A DNA stretch of 64,000 nt from Thamnidium elegans (GCA_025201345.1 JAIXMG010000013.1:372001-436000); one strand, 5' to 3'. Counted from the first letter of the stretch, positions 1 through 11,443 are shown. The notes: generated by a model from the sequence alone, not told the origin. Numbers and translations: made by a program.

Positions 1-779
1 TCTTCTCGAGGTTTCCAAAAGCTAGGTTTTTTTTCAATAACAGGCACCGGGAAATACTCTTCGGCCTCAACGGGTGCTGGTTCTCTTTCCTTCTTTTTTG
101 TAATTTTTTCTGGTTTCTTTGCTATATTTTCTTGTTTCTTACTCTTGTACTGCTGATGTACTGATTTTGCTAGCGTGGCTGCTGTAGCTGCAGCGGCAGC
201 AGCTTCAAATTCTTTGTTTTTATTTGCTCGAGAAGATAAAGAACGTAAAAAGCTTTTTTTCTTCTTTAGTTGAGGTTGACTACTTGCATTTAACATGTGA
301 TGAGGCACTGGCTCTTCAACTGGTAACGATGGTACTGGTACGCGAGCAATTTTCTTAGCTGGGGTAGGTTCTTCTATTACAGAAATGGCTGAAGCTGGGA
401 CAGGTGAATTAACGTCAGTAATGGCAGAAGTAGGAATATTAGTAGGAATATTAGAACTAGCAGTGGGAGTAGCGGTAGTGAGAAATTTAGCGATAGGAGA
501 TGATATTAATGGTGCTTGATGAGCCGGTGACATGAACTGTCTTTCCAATAGCATTTGCTGCTGCTGTTGTTGCAGTTGTTGAAGTAAAAGCCAATCACTA
601 TTATTACCAAAGTGCGGAGGAGAAGACATATTGTTTGAATATCTTGAGTTTTGGAGTAATTGGTTATATAATTGATCTTCATGCGTGGTTACTGCAGGAG
701 TTGTACTTCGGTTTACATTTTGAAATACGCTGTTTAGCAATTGATCAGCATATTGATTGTAAGAATCTGGTGAAGTCAT
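1..779 (-). CDS. Low-complexity protein of unknown function, cut by the left window edge
   Basis: An ATG at 779 opens a reading frame that runs uninterrupted to the window edge, about 260 codons, so the C-terminus is missing. The visible part is Asn/Gln/Ser/Pro-rich with a short polyglutamine run (around residues 68-78). A basic stretch with KKKKSFLRSL follows near residue 170, then an alanine-rich helix (EFEAAAAAATAATLA) and a Lys/Glu-rich region ending in KKPSFWKPRE. I recognise no catalytic or binding domain. Low-complexity N-termini of this kind are common in fungal regulators and scaffold proteins, but that is only an analogy. The frame is well supported because it stays open over 779 nt of AT-rich DNA and uses sensible codons. 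Whether introns occur beyond the edge cannot be seen. Confidence 0.7.
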   Translation of the reverse strand, partial: MTSPDSYNQYADQLLNSVFQNVNRSTTPAVTTHEDQLYNQLLQNSRYSNNMSSPPHFGNNSDWLLLQQLQQQQQQMLLERQFMSPAHQAPLISSPIAKFLTTATPTASSNIPTNIPTSAITDVNSPVPASAISVIEEPTPAKKIARVPVPSLPVEEPVPHHMLNASSQPQLKKKKSFLRSLSSRANKNKEFEAAAAAATAATLAKSVHQQYKSKKQENIAKKPEKITKKKEREPAPVEAEEYFPVPVIEKKPSFWKPRE

Positions 780-998
780 AATAATTCGCAGTAAAAATAA
801 AAATAAAAATAAAGAGAAGAAGTGGTAATTAGAAAAAAAGGAAAAAAGAAGCCCTTATAAAATAATCTTATTTTAGTAAACTGTAAACAACTTGGCACTT
901 GAGTTGTACAGAACTTCTCCGTTTGTGTACTGTATGCAAACATTTTCTATAATAAGAAAGCGTAAAAAAAAAAAGAAAGAAGGAATTGACTACTTTAT

Positions 999-1673
999 TT
1001 AAACTTTTTGATCTTTTTGTTCCTTTAATTCTTGAATCTGATAATGAAGAAAAGATAAGGTATTTAATAATTCTTCAACTAAATCTTGTTTTTTCTTTAA
1101 CGATTCAGCTCTTGATGCATTTTCTTCTATTGGGTTAATAATAGAGAGTAATTCCTCTTGTATCTCTTCTTGTTCCTTAATTTCTATCTTTAACTTATCA
1201 ATACGCTTTTTGATCGTAGCTCTGGTACGAATAGCAATTTGCTTTTTCTCTCTGATCTCTTGTAATTTATTTTGTTTTGTATCTCTTTGTTGCTTTAAAT
1301 GGTTTAATTTCTCGATAAGTTCTTGTGCGTTTGTTATTTCGACGACGACAGCTGGTCCTTGTAACTTCTTAACAACTTGGTGATGTATAGTGACTGCGTG
1401 TCTATGTCTGGATACAGGTGTAGATTCAGCCACTACTGTTTCGCATCGTTCAAGTTCTGTTTGTATATGAAAGCTGGGTTTTTTTGTGCCTTTGGTTAAA
1501 ATAGGTGATCCTGTAGGTGAAGCTGATTTATTTAACTCTGCAAAGTTCTTTTTTGTCGTGTTTTGGTTTTTTGTATTATTTTCTGTAGCAGTTTTTCCTT
1601 TAACGTCATTTGCTTTTGCCTTCTCATTGGTTTCAATCTTTTTTTTTTTGTAAAAAAAAAAAAACAGTGTCAA
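999..1673 (-). CDS. Coiled-coil protein of unknown function (first exon unclear)
   Basis: This frame encodes about 210 credible residues. The first half is Lys/Asn/Thr-rich and disordered. The second half, from about residue 110, is a strong coiled coil rich in Glu, Lys, Gln and Leu (for example ELIEKLNHLKQQRDTKQNK, then IKKRIDKLKIEIKEQEEIQE). No known domain was recognised. The only ATG in the frame lies at 1673 and translates a Phe/Tyr/Lys run from a T/A tract, which looks like intron sequence. The true protein therefore probably starts in an upstream exon joined near 1645, where the coding strand reads TTAC-A11-G. A possible donor (AAAG followed by GTAATT) lies near 1710, but no ATG in a compatible phase could be assigned. 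Start confidence is low; the coiled-coil part is likely real. Confidence 0.5.
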   Translation of the reverse strand: MTLFFFFYKKKKIETNEKAKANDVKGKTATENNTKNQNTTKKNFAELNKSASPTGSPILTKGTKKPSFHIQTELERCETVVAESTPVSRHRHAVTIHHQVVKKLQGPAVVVEITNAQELIEKLNHLKQQRDTKQNKLQEIREKKQIAIRTRATIKKRIDKLKIEIKEQEEIQEELLSIINPIEENASRAESLKKKQDLVEELLNTLSFLHYQIQELKEQKDQKV

Positions 1674-2106
1674 TATGATTATTCCCCTTTTGATAACAAT
1701 TGAATTACCTTTACATAATGTGTCTTTGATCTGGTTTGTTGACTAGTTACATTGCCCTTGATTAAACCCTAGAATATACTTTATTTAATCACTACGAAAT
1801 ATATACGTGAGGTAGTTTCTGTCCGATTTACCTTGAGAGAATCTTGGTCTGTTATAGAGCTCTACATTTTTAAATAAATGAAATTAATCGTTATGTTTAC
1901 TCAATGCTGTTTTAGATTACATTTTCATTATGGTTCTCTGTTCTTAATACAGGTAAAGTATTCTCTTTATTGTTCATTCTAATCTTTAAAGATATGGTTA
2001 TATAAAAAGAAGGAAAAAAATGTTTTAGGAGCCAGACGCTTAATTTTGAAAAAATCTACGTGTTTTTATTAAGGTGAAAGTTGTCCTAGTTTTTTTTGGA
2101 AATTCA
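1674..2106. other. AT-rich stretch between the coiled-coil gene and the F-box pseudogene
   Basis: No open frame longer than background is seen. The part next to 1674 may hold the missing first exon and promoter of the minus-strand coiled-coil gene. Confidence 0.5.
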
Positions 2107-3120
2107 TTATAATCCCAAAAAAAAAAGGACGCTTCCAAAATAATCAGGATAATGATTGCCATCAGAAAGTGTTTCGTTTGGTACCACAGATTGTACGATG
2201 ATACGCAGACTATCAACCTGATTTAAGTGTGTAGTGATATATTGTAATGATTTAATGCCTCTCTTTTTCGCTTGCAACTTTAATTTTGATAAATTTGCTA
2301 AAGATTCAATCGTGTTTTTATCGTCTGAATCAGTTATGATTGTATTTATACCATATAATTTAAACTCTTGTAACTGCAGCGCTATTTTTAATAACTGGAT
2401 TAAATTTACGTGTGCATCAGTTTCCTAAAAACTATTGACTACTCTGATATAAGTTAACTTGGAACACAGGGGGAGGGGCAATTTATCCAATGTGTTATAC
2501 TCTATTGACATTGTATTTGATTCTAAAGTATATATATCCAATGATGTAATTGTCGTACTGCATCGAAGATAGACTTCGAAGGAGCTCCTTTGCATAAAAA
2601 AATGTACAAATATGGACTCAACACGAATTCTTTCAATACTAATCATTTTCGTTTCACTAGAATTTAATCGCTTTATATATTCGTAAGTATTATAAGAGAT
2701 AAAGTGTATCAAAGTCATGTTTGAATACAGGTTTACGATATTTCGGAATATGACAGGGTCTTTTGGATCCTTTAATTGAGGTTTATATAATGTAGTTGAC
2801 TTTACTTAATGTGCAAATAGTGGTATATCGTTCAAAAAATCTGATCTTGAAAGACGATGAATTTTAATAGAAATATCACGACTAAAAAATCCTTGCGCTA
2901 CATATAGCCATGATTTACATACAAGTAGACATGTCTTGGTATCTTCCTTTTTATTAAGATTTTCAAATATCAGCTTTAATACTTCAAATAGTAAAAAAAA
3001 AAAAAAAAGGCATTGCTCGGATTTGAAACTATATTTTTTTTTTCGACTTATTTGTGAAAAAGAAAATAGAAAATAGAGTAATAATAATAATAAACGATGC
3101 TTTTTTTCTAGTGATGCCAC
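2107..3120 (-). pseudogene. Decayed F-box / leucine-rich gene with two in-frame stops
   Basis: On the minus strand one reading frame runs from 3120 to a terminal TAA at 2107-2109 (338 codons) and is broken only by TAA at 2806-2808 and TAG at 2425-2427. The first third contains a typical F-box (EVLKLIFENL, then TCLLVCKSWLYVAQGFF). After the first stop the frame continues with QLKDPKDPVIFRNIVNLY. After the second stop come leucine-rich stretches such as LLKIALQLQEFKLYGIN and LSKLKLQAK. This suits the family of F-box proteins with C-terminal leucine-rich repeats, which recruit substrates to SCF ubiquitin ligases. No GT-AG intron that removes either stop was found. The N-terminus before the F-box contains a T16 tract and may also be shifted: an ATG at the tract lies one frame off. 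It is most likely a pseudogene; sequencing error or stop read-through are the alternatives. Confidence 0.65.
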
Positions 3121-3434
3121 AATCTAATTTTGACTGTTACTGAGATTTTTTAGATGACATATTAAGAAAAAGTATGTTATTTATTAAGGATGAAGACGAG
3201 CACACGGTAATAAGAAAATACAGCGATTTATCGAATGCATTAAATTAAAATTATTCGATTGGCTAAATGAATTCTTATTGAGTCCAATTATAGTAATCTT
3301 GGTATGTTTTGATATGTAAACTATATACGCAACACGGAAGTAAACAATAAAGACAACACGTAGTATAAATAGCGTACTAGAGCATTCCAAGAATTTTTTT
3401 TTAAAAAATAGCTCTTTCTTTTCTTTTTTTTAAT
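3121..3434. other. Divergent intergenic region
   Basis: Lies between the start of the F-box pseudogene (-) and the GDP-mannose transporter (+). A pyrimidine-rich run ends just before the ATG at 3435. No gene is seen. Confidence 0.5.
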
Positions 3435-4900
3435 ATGGGGTACGGACAAAGTAATCAAGATGATATGAGGTCTCCGCAGATATCACTCATGGTGAATACA
3501 GGAGGTTTATTGGAGCTACCTACTACAAGTTCTGTTGTAGCTTCAAAAAAGGTATCGTTGCCTCCAGCACTCAAGACTGCTTTACCTATTGCTACTTACT
3601 GTATTGCTAGTATTGTTATGACAGTAACTAACAAATACGTTGTAAGCGGTAATTTCAACATGGTGTTCTTCTTGTTAACCATACAGGTAAGATATATATA
3701 TATATATATATATATATAAAGGAGAAAAGTGTATTAGATATAGTTGACTTACTCAAATATACAGAGTTTGGTAACTATTGGATTCTTGCGAATCTTTAAA
3801 TTTTTAAATTTGATTAAATTCAGAGAATTTGATAGTGAAATAGCCAAGAAATGGTATCCTATTGTTGTATTTTTGGTAGCCATGATTTACACTGGTTCCA
3901 AAGCATTACAGTACTTGCCTATTCCTGTGTATACCATCTTTAAAAATCTGACTATTATTTTAATTGCTTATGGTGAAGTACTTTGGTTTGGAGGTAGTGT
4001 GACATCTATGATGCTGATTTCCTTTTCATTAATGGTAAGTGTTCTATTTTTTTTTGTTTTTTTTTTTTTTGTTTTGTTCTCTTTGGACTAACAATATACA
4101 GACATTGTCTTCTGTAATCGCTGGCTGGAATGATGTAGCCAATGCGCTCCAGTCTATGTTGGACGTAACAGTAGTATTTACTAACAGCACGACCATGATT
4201 GGATATTTCTGGATGGCAGTCAATTGTATATCTTCTGCAGCTTTTGTATTGTACATGCGTAAACGTATCAAGTTGACTAATTTCAAAGATTTTGATACCG
4301 TTTATTATAACAACCTGTTATCTATTCCTTTGCTCTTAATTCCTAGCTTATTATTAGAAGACTGGTCTGCTAGTAATTTATTAGTCAACTTGTAAAGTAA
4401 CATTATATACGTATATAAAAAAGGGGACTCGAGGTGATTAATAATTTTTTAATTTTTATTGTAGTCCTCCTGAACAACGTCAGGCACGTATTTGGGCTAT
4501 GGTTTTCTCCGGTGTTTCAGCATTCGGTATGTCGTATGCATCTGCTTGGTGTGTACGAACTACTTCCTCTACTACTTATTCCATGGTAGGATCGCTTAAT
4601 AAGTTACCAATTGCTATTTCTGGTCTTGTATTCTTTGGAGATGTAGCAACAATTAGTAATGTGTCGGCTATTTTCATTGGTAAGTTTACAAGGTTTTTAA
4701 TACAGGAAAAAAAAATGCTGATATATTCATTTTTTTTCTCCTTAGGTTTTGTTGCAGGTATGGTTTATTCACATGCAAAAGCATTCCCTAGTAAAAAAGA
4801 AACCGCGTTTACTGTTTCATCCGCTTCCAGTCAAAGTTACTCGGATGCTACCAATGTTGATGAAAAGATTAATATTGACAAAATCGGATCTCATAAATAA
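3435..4900 (+). CDS. VRG4: GDP-mannose transporter (Golgi nucleotide-sugar transporter)
   Basis: Imports GDP-mannose into the Golgi lumen in exchange for GMP, feeding protein and lipid mannosylation. Five exons give 393 aa: 3435-3686, 3765-4034, 4102-4391, 4465-4679 and 4746-4900. All junctions are GT/AG and the phases agree. Hydrophobic segments occur throughout, as in the ten-helix drug/metabolite transporter fold. Diagnostic sequences are TNKYVVSG in the first helix region, [13 protein letters not shown], and [14 protein letters not shown]. The last corresponds to the GALNK nucleotide-sugar binding motif of Vrg4, here GSLNK. The C-terminus is hydrophilic, as in fungal homologues. An (AT)n run sits inside intron 1 at about 3692-3717. 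Family assignment is firm; substrate assignment follows from the near-exact Vrg4 motif. Confidence 0.93.
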
Positions 4901-4912
4901 TTTAAATTCGTT

Positions 4913-4945
<33 letters not shown>

Positions 4946-5030
4946 CACTTTTTTCTCTATGTATATATAAAATATATTCTATCTGCTTTTTTTCTTCTGT
5001 TTGTAAGATTCTAAAAAAAAAGAGGGTATT

Positions 5031-5726
5031 TTAGTTCTTGCACTTTAAAGCGAAGCTGACAAAGAATTGATGAAGACGGTTATCGCTAGTTAATTCAGGA
5101 TGGAAAGCGGTAGCGAAAAGGTGATTTTGAGTAACAGCGACAGCAGTTTCGGCTTCAGTTTGACCATGTTTGTGCTCTAATCTACCAACAATCTTGACGT
5201 CGTCAGACTTAATTTGAGAGATAACAGGGGCACGAATAAAGACAGCAGGAAAAGGCTCCTCACCCAAAATCTCAGGTAAATGTAACATAGTTTGGAAACT
5301 TTCCTTTTGAGTACCAAATTGGTTACGGTTGACAACGACATCCAAACCGTTGAATAATTGTTGACCACCCTTCTTGGCTCCTGTAGCTTCCTTGGCCAAC
5401 ATAATCATACCTGCGCAGGTACCCCAGGTAGGCTTCTTTTGAACAAAGACACGAAGAGGTTCCAACATGTTACAACGCTCAGCGATCAATGCCATAGCAG
5501 TAGACTCTCCACCGGGGATAATCAAACAGTCAACTGAATTTAATTGTTCCTCGGTACGAACAGGAATAGCTTCCTTTACTTCAGGGATTTTATTCAACAT
5601 GTGGATATGTTCAATAAAAGCACCTTGTAAGGCTATTCTTTTGTTTTTGTTCAGTGATATTGTCCCAGTTCACACTCTCTTATTACACTTACCAAGGACA
5701 CCAACAGTGAGAGTAGCAGCAGACAT
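5031..5726 (-). CDS. SNO1: Pyridoxal 5'-phosphate synthase glutaminase subunit (PdxT/SNO family)
   Basis: This class-I glutamine amidotransferase hydrolyses glutamine and passes ammonia to the PdxS/SNZ synthase, which makes pyridoxal 5'-phosphate (vitamin B6). Two exons, 5693-5726 and 5031-5632, encode 211 aa, the usual family length. The join restores the N-terminal signature VGVLALQGAFIEHI, which fixes the start at 5726. PGGEST follows. The nucleophile is Cys84 in WGTCAGM, and the His/Glu pair of the triad is His189 and Glu191 in FHPELTSDNR. All catalytic residues are present, so the gene looks functional. The SNZ partner is not in this window. It faces the GDP-mannose transporter tail to tail, with about 130 bp between. 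Confidence 0.94.
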
Positions 5727-6211
5727 ATTATTTTTTATAAAAAAAAAAGTTTAAAGGAAAAAAAAAAAGGAGATATTGAAAACTATTGATGCGAGCTAAA
5801 ATAGAAAAAAAATCTTAAACTAGATGAGTCGAAATGAGATCTGGCAAGTCACTTATAGGCTCCTATTGAAAAAGTATAAGTGGCGGTGTTAAGTGTGAGC
5901 TTCTTTTTTTTTTCTTTTACACAAGTATGCATCCTGTCAAGAGATATTAAACATATACAGTGATTGGGAAATTTATTAAATGTATAAGGATATTTTATGG
6001 AAGCATATCTACTAAGTTTAAATATAAGAGAAATACTTTCAATTTATCCAAATTTTGTTTATCTGATCCATATTCCAGTACTCTTCTTGCACAAGCTCTT
6101 TTTTTTTTTTTTTTTTTTTTTTTTATATAGTATCATTATTTTATTTTTTTATGGGGGTTTCTATTGCATTAAAACAAATAGTGTGAAGTTTCTGCTTTTT
6201 TCTTTTTTAAA
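5727..6211. other. Intergenic region with a long T tract
   Basis: Between the PdxT start and the eIF4A-III stop, both on the minus strand. It holds short A/T tracts and one long T tract near 6100-6124. No gene is seen. Confidence 0.5.
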
Positions 6212-6499
6212 TTAAATCAAATCGGTGACTACAAAAATAAAGATATTAGTTAAAACACTTTTTTAAATATACAGTTTAAAGTTCTTACCATTCATTGGCA
6301 TCTCATCAATTTGAGTACTATAATATTGTTCAATATCACGCAAAATCTTGAGATCGTCATTCTTTACAAAGTTGATTGCAACACCCTTACGACCGAAACG
6401 ACCAGATCTACCAATACGATGAATATAGTTTTCACGGTTGGCGGGTAAATCGTAACTAAAGAAATAATCAAATAAATACCAGCTTCTTTCCATTTTAAC

Positions 6500-6530
<31 letters not shown>

Positions 6531-7836
6531 CTTACTTGATAACTAATGAAACTTGTTGAACATCAATACCACGAGCCCAAACATCAGTTGTGATCAAAAC
6601 ACGACTATTTATTTACGTTAGCGCAAACCCATCACAAAATTAACCTGTCAAAACTTACCTAGCACCTTGACGGAACTCTTGCATAATGGCATCACGTTCC
6701 TTTTGAGGCATTTCACCGTGCATGGCAGAAACAGTAAAGTTTGCCTCTCTCATCTTTTCAGTTAACCAATCAACCTACAACATAACCATGTTAAAAAATC
6801 CCTTCTTTCCTTCAATATACACCACACAATATATGTCTCTTTTTTTTTTTTTTTTACCTTTCTTCTAGTATTACAAAAGATAACAGCTTGTGTAATTGTT
6901 AATGTATCGTAAAGATCACATAAAGTATCGAATTTCCATTCTTCACGTTCAACAGCAACAAAGAATTGCTTAATACCTTCCAAAGTCAATTCATCACGCT
7001 TAACAAGAATACGGATAGGGTCTGTCATAAAGTTACTGGTCATTTCTAAAACATCGTTAGGAAGTGTAGCAGATAAAAGAACAACTTGAGTTCCAGGAGG
7101 AAGATAACGATAGACATCATAGATTTGATCTTTGAAACCACGGTTTAAAAGCTCATCAGCTTCATCAAGTACAAGCATTTTAATGTTACGAGTACGCAAA
7201 GTACGACGACGAATCATATCATAAACACGACCGGGTGTACCAGAAATAACTTGTACACCGGCTTCCAACTTACGAATATCTTCACCAACACTGGTACCGC
7301 CAATACAGGCGTGACATTGAACGTTCATATAATCACCAAGTGCCAAAACAACACTTTGAATTTGTGTGGCCAATTCACGTGTAGGCGATAAAATCAATGC
7401 TTGTGTTTCCTTAATGGTTGTATCAATAACTTGTAATGTTGAAATAGAGAAAGTGGCAGTTTTACCAGTACCAGACTGGGCTTGTGCAATAACATCACGT
7501 CCTTTAATAATAGGGACAATAGCTATCATAAAATATCAGTAACAGAATACTTTCTTTTTTTTAAAAAAAAAAATATTTCAATATCTTGGAACAAACCTCT
7601 TTGTTGAATAGCGGAAGGCTTTTCAAAGTTATAAGCGTAAATACCACGGAGTAAATCTTCCTTTAAACCAATGGAATCGAAGGTGGGAACGACTTTGACC
7701 TACAAATACAAAAAAAGAAGGATAATCCAATCAGTATTGTTGCTTTTATATGCGTACTCATCGTCTTAATTTGTATAGTTACACTTTCAGAAGTCTCGAA
7801 AGCGAGCTTGTCATCATTTGAATGATCGAAGGACAT
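6212..7836 (-). CDS. EIF4A3: DEAD-box RNA helicase eIF4A-III (exon-junction complex / Fal1)
   Basis: ATP-dependent RNA clamp of the exon-junction complex; the yeast relative Fal1 acts in 18S rRNA processing. Seven exons give 396 aa: 7783-7836, 7597-7699, 6858-7522, 6659-6774, 6536-6604, 6289-6455 and a 17-nt last exon 6212-6228 encoding the terminal VTDLI. The helicase motifs are complete: AQSGTGKT (I), PTRELA (Ia), TPGR (Ib), DEAD (II), SAT (III), VIFCNTRRK (IV), ARGID (V) and [13 protein letters not shown] (VI). The ending [14 protein letters not shown] separates eIF4A-III from translation factor eIF4A. The exon-1 donor was placed after FETSES so that VKVVPTFDS follows, as in homologues; the later donor near 7757 breaks the frame. 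One intron carries an A28 tract (plus strand) at 6503-6530. Confidence 0.94.
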
Positions 7837-9249
7837 AATATAGTTATTATACTCAAGATGGGTTTTTTTTGAGACAGAAGGTTTTTTTTTTAAACTGAAA
7901 AAATCATCGTGTTCCTCCTCCATGACGTCGAATACCCCAGTCACGTATGTAACTAGCGCCACTTCAAAAGAATGGGCTCACAGTGTAAACTGGTGCATTA
8001 AAAACAGTTCGTTCTTACAGTTTAGTTGGCCTAGTCATTTCGTTCGGCTATCATACTTGGCAGTCGTGTTTTTGCCCGAATAATAAGATATTTAATGAAC
8101 AACTAGTAACTGTCTTTTTGAAGATAGTTTCTTTCCTTTTCCATTTTTTTTTCCGTACAGTGTTTTGCGTTTGACCGTCAATATACATCACAAAACCAAT
8201 AGAAAAAAAGAATTTATAGTAGTTCTAACGAAACTAGACTTATTAATTATAAACTTATATTCTTTCTGTATTCATACGATTTGTAGATATATTCCTGCTG
8301 TTAAGACTAATAATCAAAAACAGTCTGACGCTATGGTTGATCCTGAGAAGAGGCTGACAATATGATTCAAATCTAAATCTTTTATGCTTTCGTCAATATT
8401 ATTATCCAACTCAACATATAGTCCTAGCACATCATCTAGTTTACAGATTTTTTTTTGCGGGTCACATACTGTAAATGTTCCAGAAGATTCTGACTCATTG
8501 TTCTGGAAGGCCACGGCTGTATTTAGGCTGTTTTCATCAGATTGCGGTAATCGTTTAAGCAGCTTTATTTATTAATGCTGTGGTTCTGAATAAGTTTTGG
8601 TTGTGTTCCAACCAAAACCTCTCTTGAGCGGTTCCGCCTTGAGACATTTAAAAGCCTGGTCGCGATCTTAGAATAAACCAGGAGAATTCCTGGTATAAAT
8701 TCTATTTACACGTTCAGAAAAGAGAACCTGGTGTATTACGTTTTTATTTCCTTTATAAAGTGAAAAAAAAATACTTCCCGATATCTCAACGATATTACAT
8801 TTGAACGGATCATATTTGAGCATTTGTAACAAGTGCTCTTATACACAGGTGGTTTGCTTTGAACACTACCCTTTTGTACAGACATGAAAGAAAACAAAAA
8901 CGCTAGAAAAAAGGCAGAATAATCAATATAAGATATAAGCTCTTTTAAAAAGCGTAGATATAAAAAAAACATTCACGCATTATAATAAATATTTTTTAGG
9001 CTGATAAAATAAGCTCATGTGACTGATTAAATACTCGAACGAAAAAAACCGTAGTGAAATACTAGCATTAAAAGGTATCGATTCGTTAGTAGGATAGTTA
9101 TATTATACTATCGAATTACTGATACTTGGTTTTCGGTACTTCTATTTAATATGTTTGTACAAGGAATATAACAAAACCAGTATCGTATATATACAAGTAT
9201 TAGATAAGAATAAAGTAAGAGAGAGAGGAGGGGGGGTATAATAGATATA
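7837..9249. other. Intergenic region with hairpin-forming sequence
   Basis: About 1.4 kb between eIF4A-III and the RhoGEF gene. It holds an ATG-less minus-strand frame of roughly 85 codons (8314-8572) of unknown identity, and a cluster of palindromes and CCTGGT repeats (8594-8732) described separately. The rest is AT-rich without a supported gene. Confidence 0.45.
8594..8694. repeat. Cluster of short perfect inverted repeats
   Basis: At 8594-8618 the sequence GTTTTGGTTG is followed after five bases by its exact complement, a 10-bp stem. At 8677-8694 ACCAGGA and TCCTGGT form a 7-bp stem around a 4-base loop. A third short palindrome (AGCGG / CCGCC) lies between them near 8629-8639. Such clusters occur at transposon ends and in regulatory RNA, but the function here is unknown. 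Confidence 0.6.
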
Positions 9250-11357
9250 TTAAGCTGTATAACTCGAGAGAGCTTGTGTGTTAAAGGGATAAAATGATGA
9301 TAAAAATGGAGATTTTGAATTTTTTTCTTCAAGAACTTGATTCATGGTAATCGCTAAACCATCAATAATATTTTGAGCATAAATCAAATTATTAGTTTGA
9401 TAGTCATCGAGTAGGTTAGCTTCAGTATGTCGTAAAAGATCTATCATAAATAATGTTTTAGAGATATATACTTGTTTTTTTAATCCCCCCCCCATATTCC
9501 CTACTCATATATATATATACTTTACCTTTTATTAATAAACCATAGCGAGGTACTCTTTGAAATGGAGCAATCAAATAATCAGCCAAACCTAATCGGTTAT
9601 TTTCCTTTTTTAAAGCTTTAGATTTCCGATCAATTTTTAGTATGTAGCCGGTATTACTTGCGCGACGAATTGCTTTTAAATGACATCGGTAATGAACTGC
9701 ATATTTCAAAAATACGCCAAAATAATGTTCTAATTCCTTAAATATATAACCTATTGCCATGTCGGGATTCATATCTTGCAAACTTAATCCCTGTACATAG
9801 TCTTCTAATTTTACCAAAAAAACTTGAGACATTGTGATTAATTCTAGTAAGGGATTAAACAATACATAGATATCGTTGGGCTTTACTAGCGGATTTTTAG
9901 ATTGAGAAGCAGTTTGCATAGGTTCCATATAGTTCTACAGATTTCGAATATACGTTAATTAAGGGAGGGGGGGGGGCTATTTGAGAGTGACATTTAAAAT
10001 AAAACGTTATTATTACCGAACGAATGAATAGTAAAAACTGATAAAATGATTTTTCTGTAGAGTATAGTTCATTTATAATAAATCGAACTATTGCTTGATC
10101 CTTTAACTTATCCTTAGACTATATATGATATGGTCTTAATATATTTACTCTTTATCCCCCTTCTTTTTTTCTTAAAAATATGCATACCTTTGATATTTGT
10201 TTTTTCTCGCAGGTTTTTTTTAACTGTGTCTGAATGTTTATACGCCACATTGTATTTGCTTTCAACATCTTCTTTTGAACTTCAGACTTTCCAGATTTAA
10301 CTTCCTTTTTATCGCATTTAGCAGAAACACTTCCAGAAGAGGAAGCAGAAGATGACGAGTTTGTGCTTGTAGATCTATCCAAACTATCGCTCCCGGTACA
10401 GTCGTGACTCTTTGAGAAATTATTATCGTTGAAACAAAGGGTATTTCGTTTTTGAACTTGTTGTCTATACATGGGATTCATCACTATACGTTTATTTGGT
10501 GCACAATTTGTTAAATCTACACTACCGTTAGTTCTGGCGAAAAATTTCATCGAGGATTCTACACCTTCATCGGTCGATGACCAGGTCTCTATAGTGCATA
10601 AAGTAGATGTGGTAGGCGTTGTGACTTCCTCATCATCACTAGTAGAATTACTATGGATATAGAAGAGTCCAGGGTTTCCTTCACCAACGCAGTCTACTGC
10701 AGCTGGACTTTTATCTAATGCTTGTATAAAAGAGATAGATGTTTTGAGAGGTGTCGAAATTGATTTCTGTCGAATAAGATTGGGTCTAATGTCCATATTT
10801 GCATTATGTTCTGTTGTATCTATAGATAGATTAGATTTAAAGTATGGTTGTACGTCAATGTTTGTTGGGGCAGTAGAAGGATGTTGAGCTGCTTGGACCT
10901 CCTGACCAAGTTCAGACAGCATAGTAACAGGTTGAATACGGTACTGCGGATTATGAGCTGATGTTTTTATAGGCGATTCGTCCCCCGCTTTGTTTTTATA
11001 TGTTACACTCTGCCCTTCTAATCGTGGGCTGTTGTCAAATAACGGTGAAGATGGAGATGACGGGTAACTGGAAATGCTGATGCTATCGTTCCCATTTTTA
11101 TTTTCTAGAATAGATGAAATAGAAAGATTGGATAGTTTTCTCTTTATTTTACTATCATGTATCGTTTTATTTTCTATTGATTGCTTCTTGGAACTAATAC
11201 TGCCTCGTCTTCTCAAGACTTGTTCAGGTTTAATAGATGCTAGTGAAAACTTACTTAGTAAGGATGTAGCACAACGCTTAAAAGAATCAGGCTTTATAGG
11301 TTGAGCCGGAAGAGGCTGATCTTTTAAAAAATTAGGTGAATTTGGTGCTGTAGACAT
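9250..11357 (-). CDS. Rho guanine-nucleotide exchange factor (DH domain)
   Basis: Activates Rho-family GTPases by catalysing GDP release, usually in polarity and cell-wall signalling. Four exons give 623 aa: 10188-11357, 10017-10118, 9526-9934 and 9250-9440. The first 390 residues are Ser/Asn/Pro-rich and disordered. The DH domain follows, opening with VRFIINELYSTEKSFYQFL. Its hallmark third conserved region is LADYLIAPFQRVPRYGLLIK, then DLLRHTEA. The protein ends about 40 residues after the DH helices (QALSSYTA and stop), so no pleckstrin-homology domain is seen; most DH proteins carry one directly after the DH. Either it is absent, or the gene continues through an exon I did not detect; a stop is present in frame. 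The GTPase target cannot be told from sequence. Confidence 0.85.
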
Positions 11358-11408
11358 GAGCTTTTTATGTAAGGTGGAAAGATACAGTGCTCACGGTACC
11401 AGTTTGCG

Positions 11409-11443
<35 letters not shown>

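Noticed and set aside
3184..3390. 68-codon minus-strand frame upstream of the GDP-mannose transporter
   Set aside because: Low-complexity hydrophobic translation of AT-rich DNA with no family resemblance or start context.
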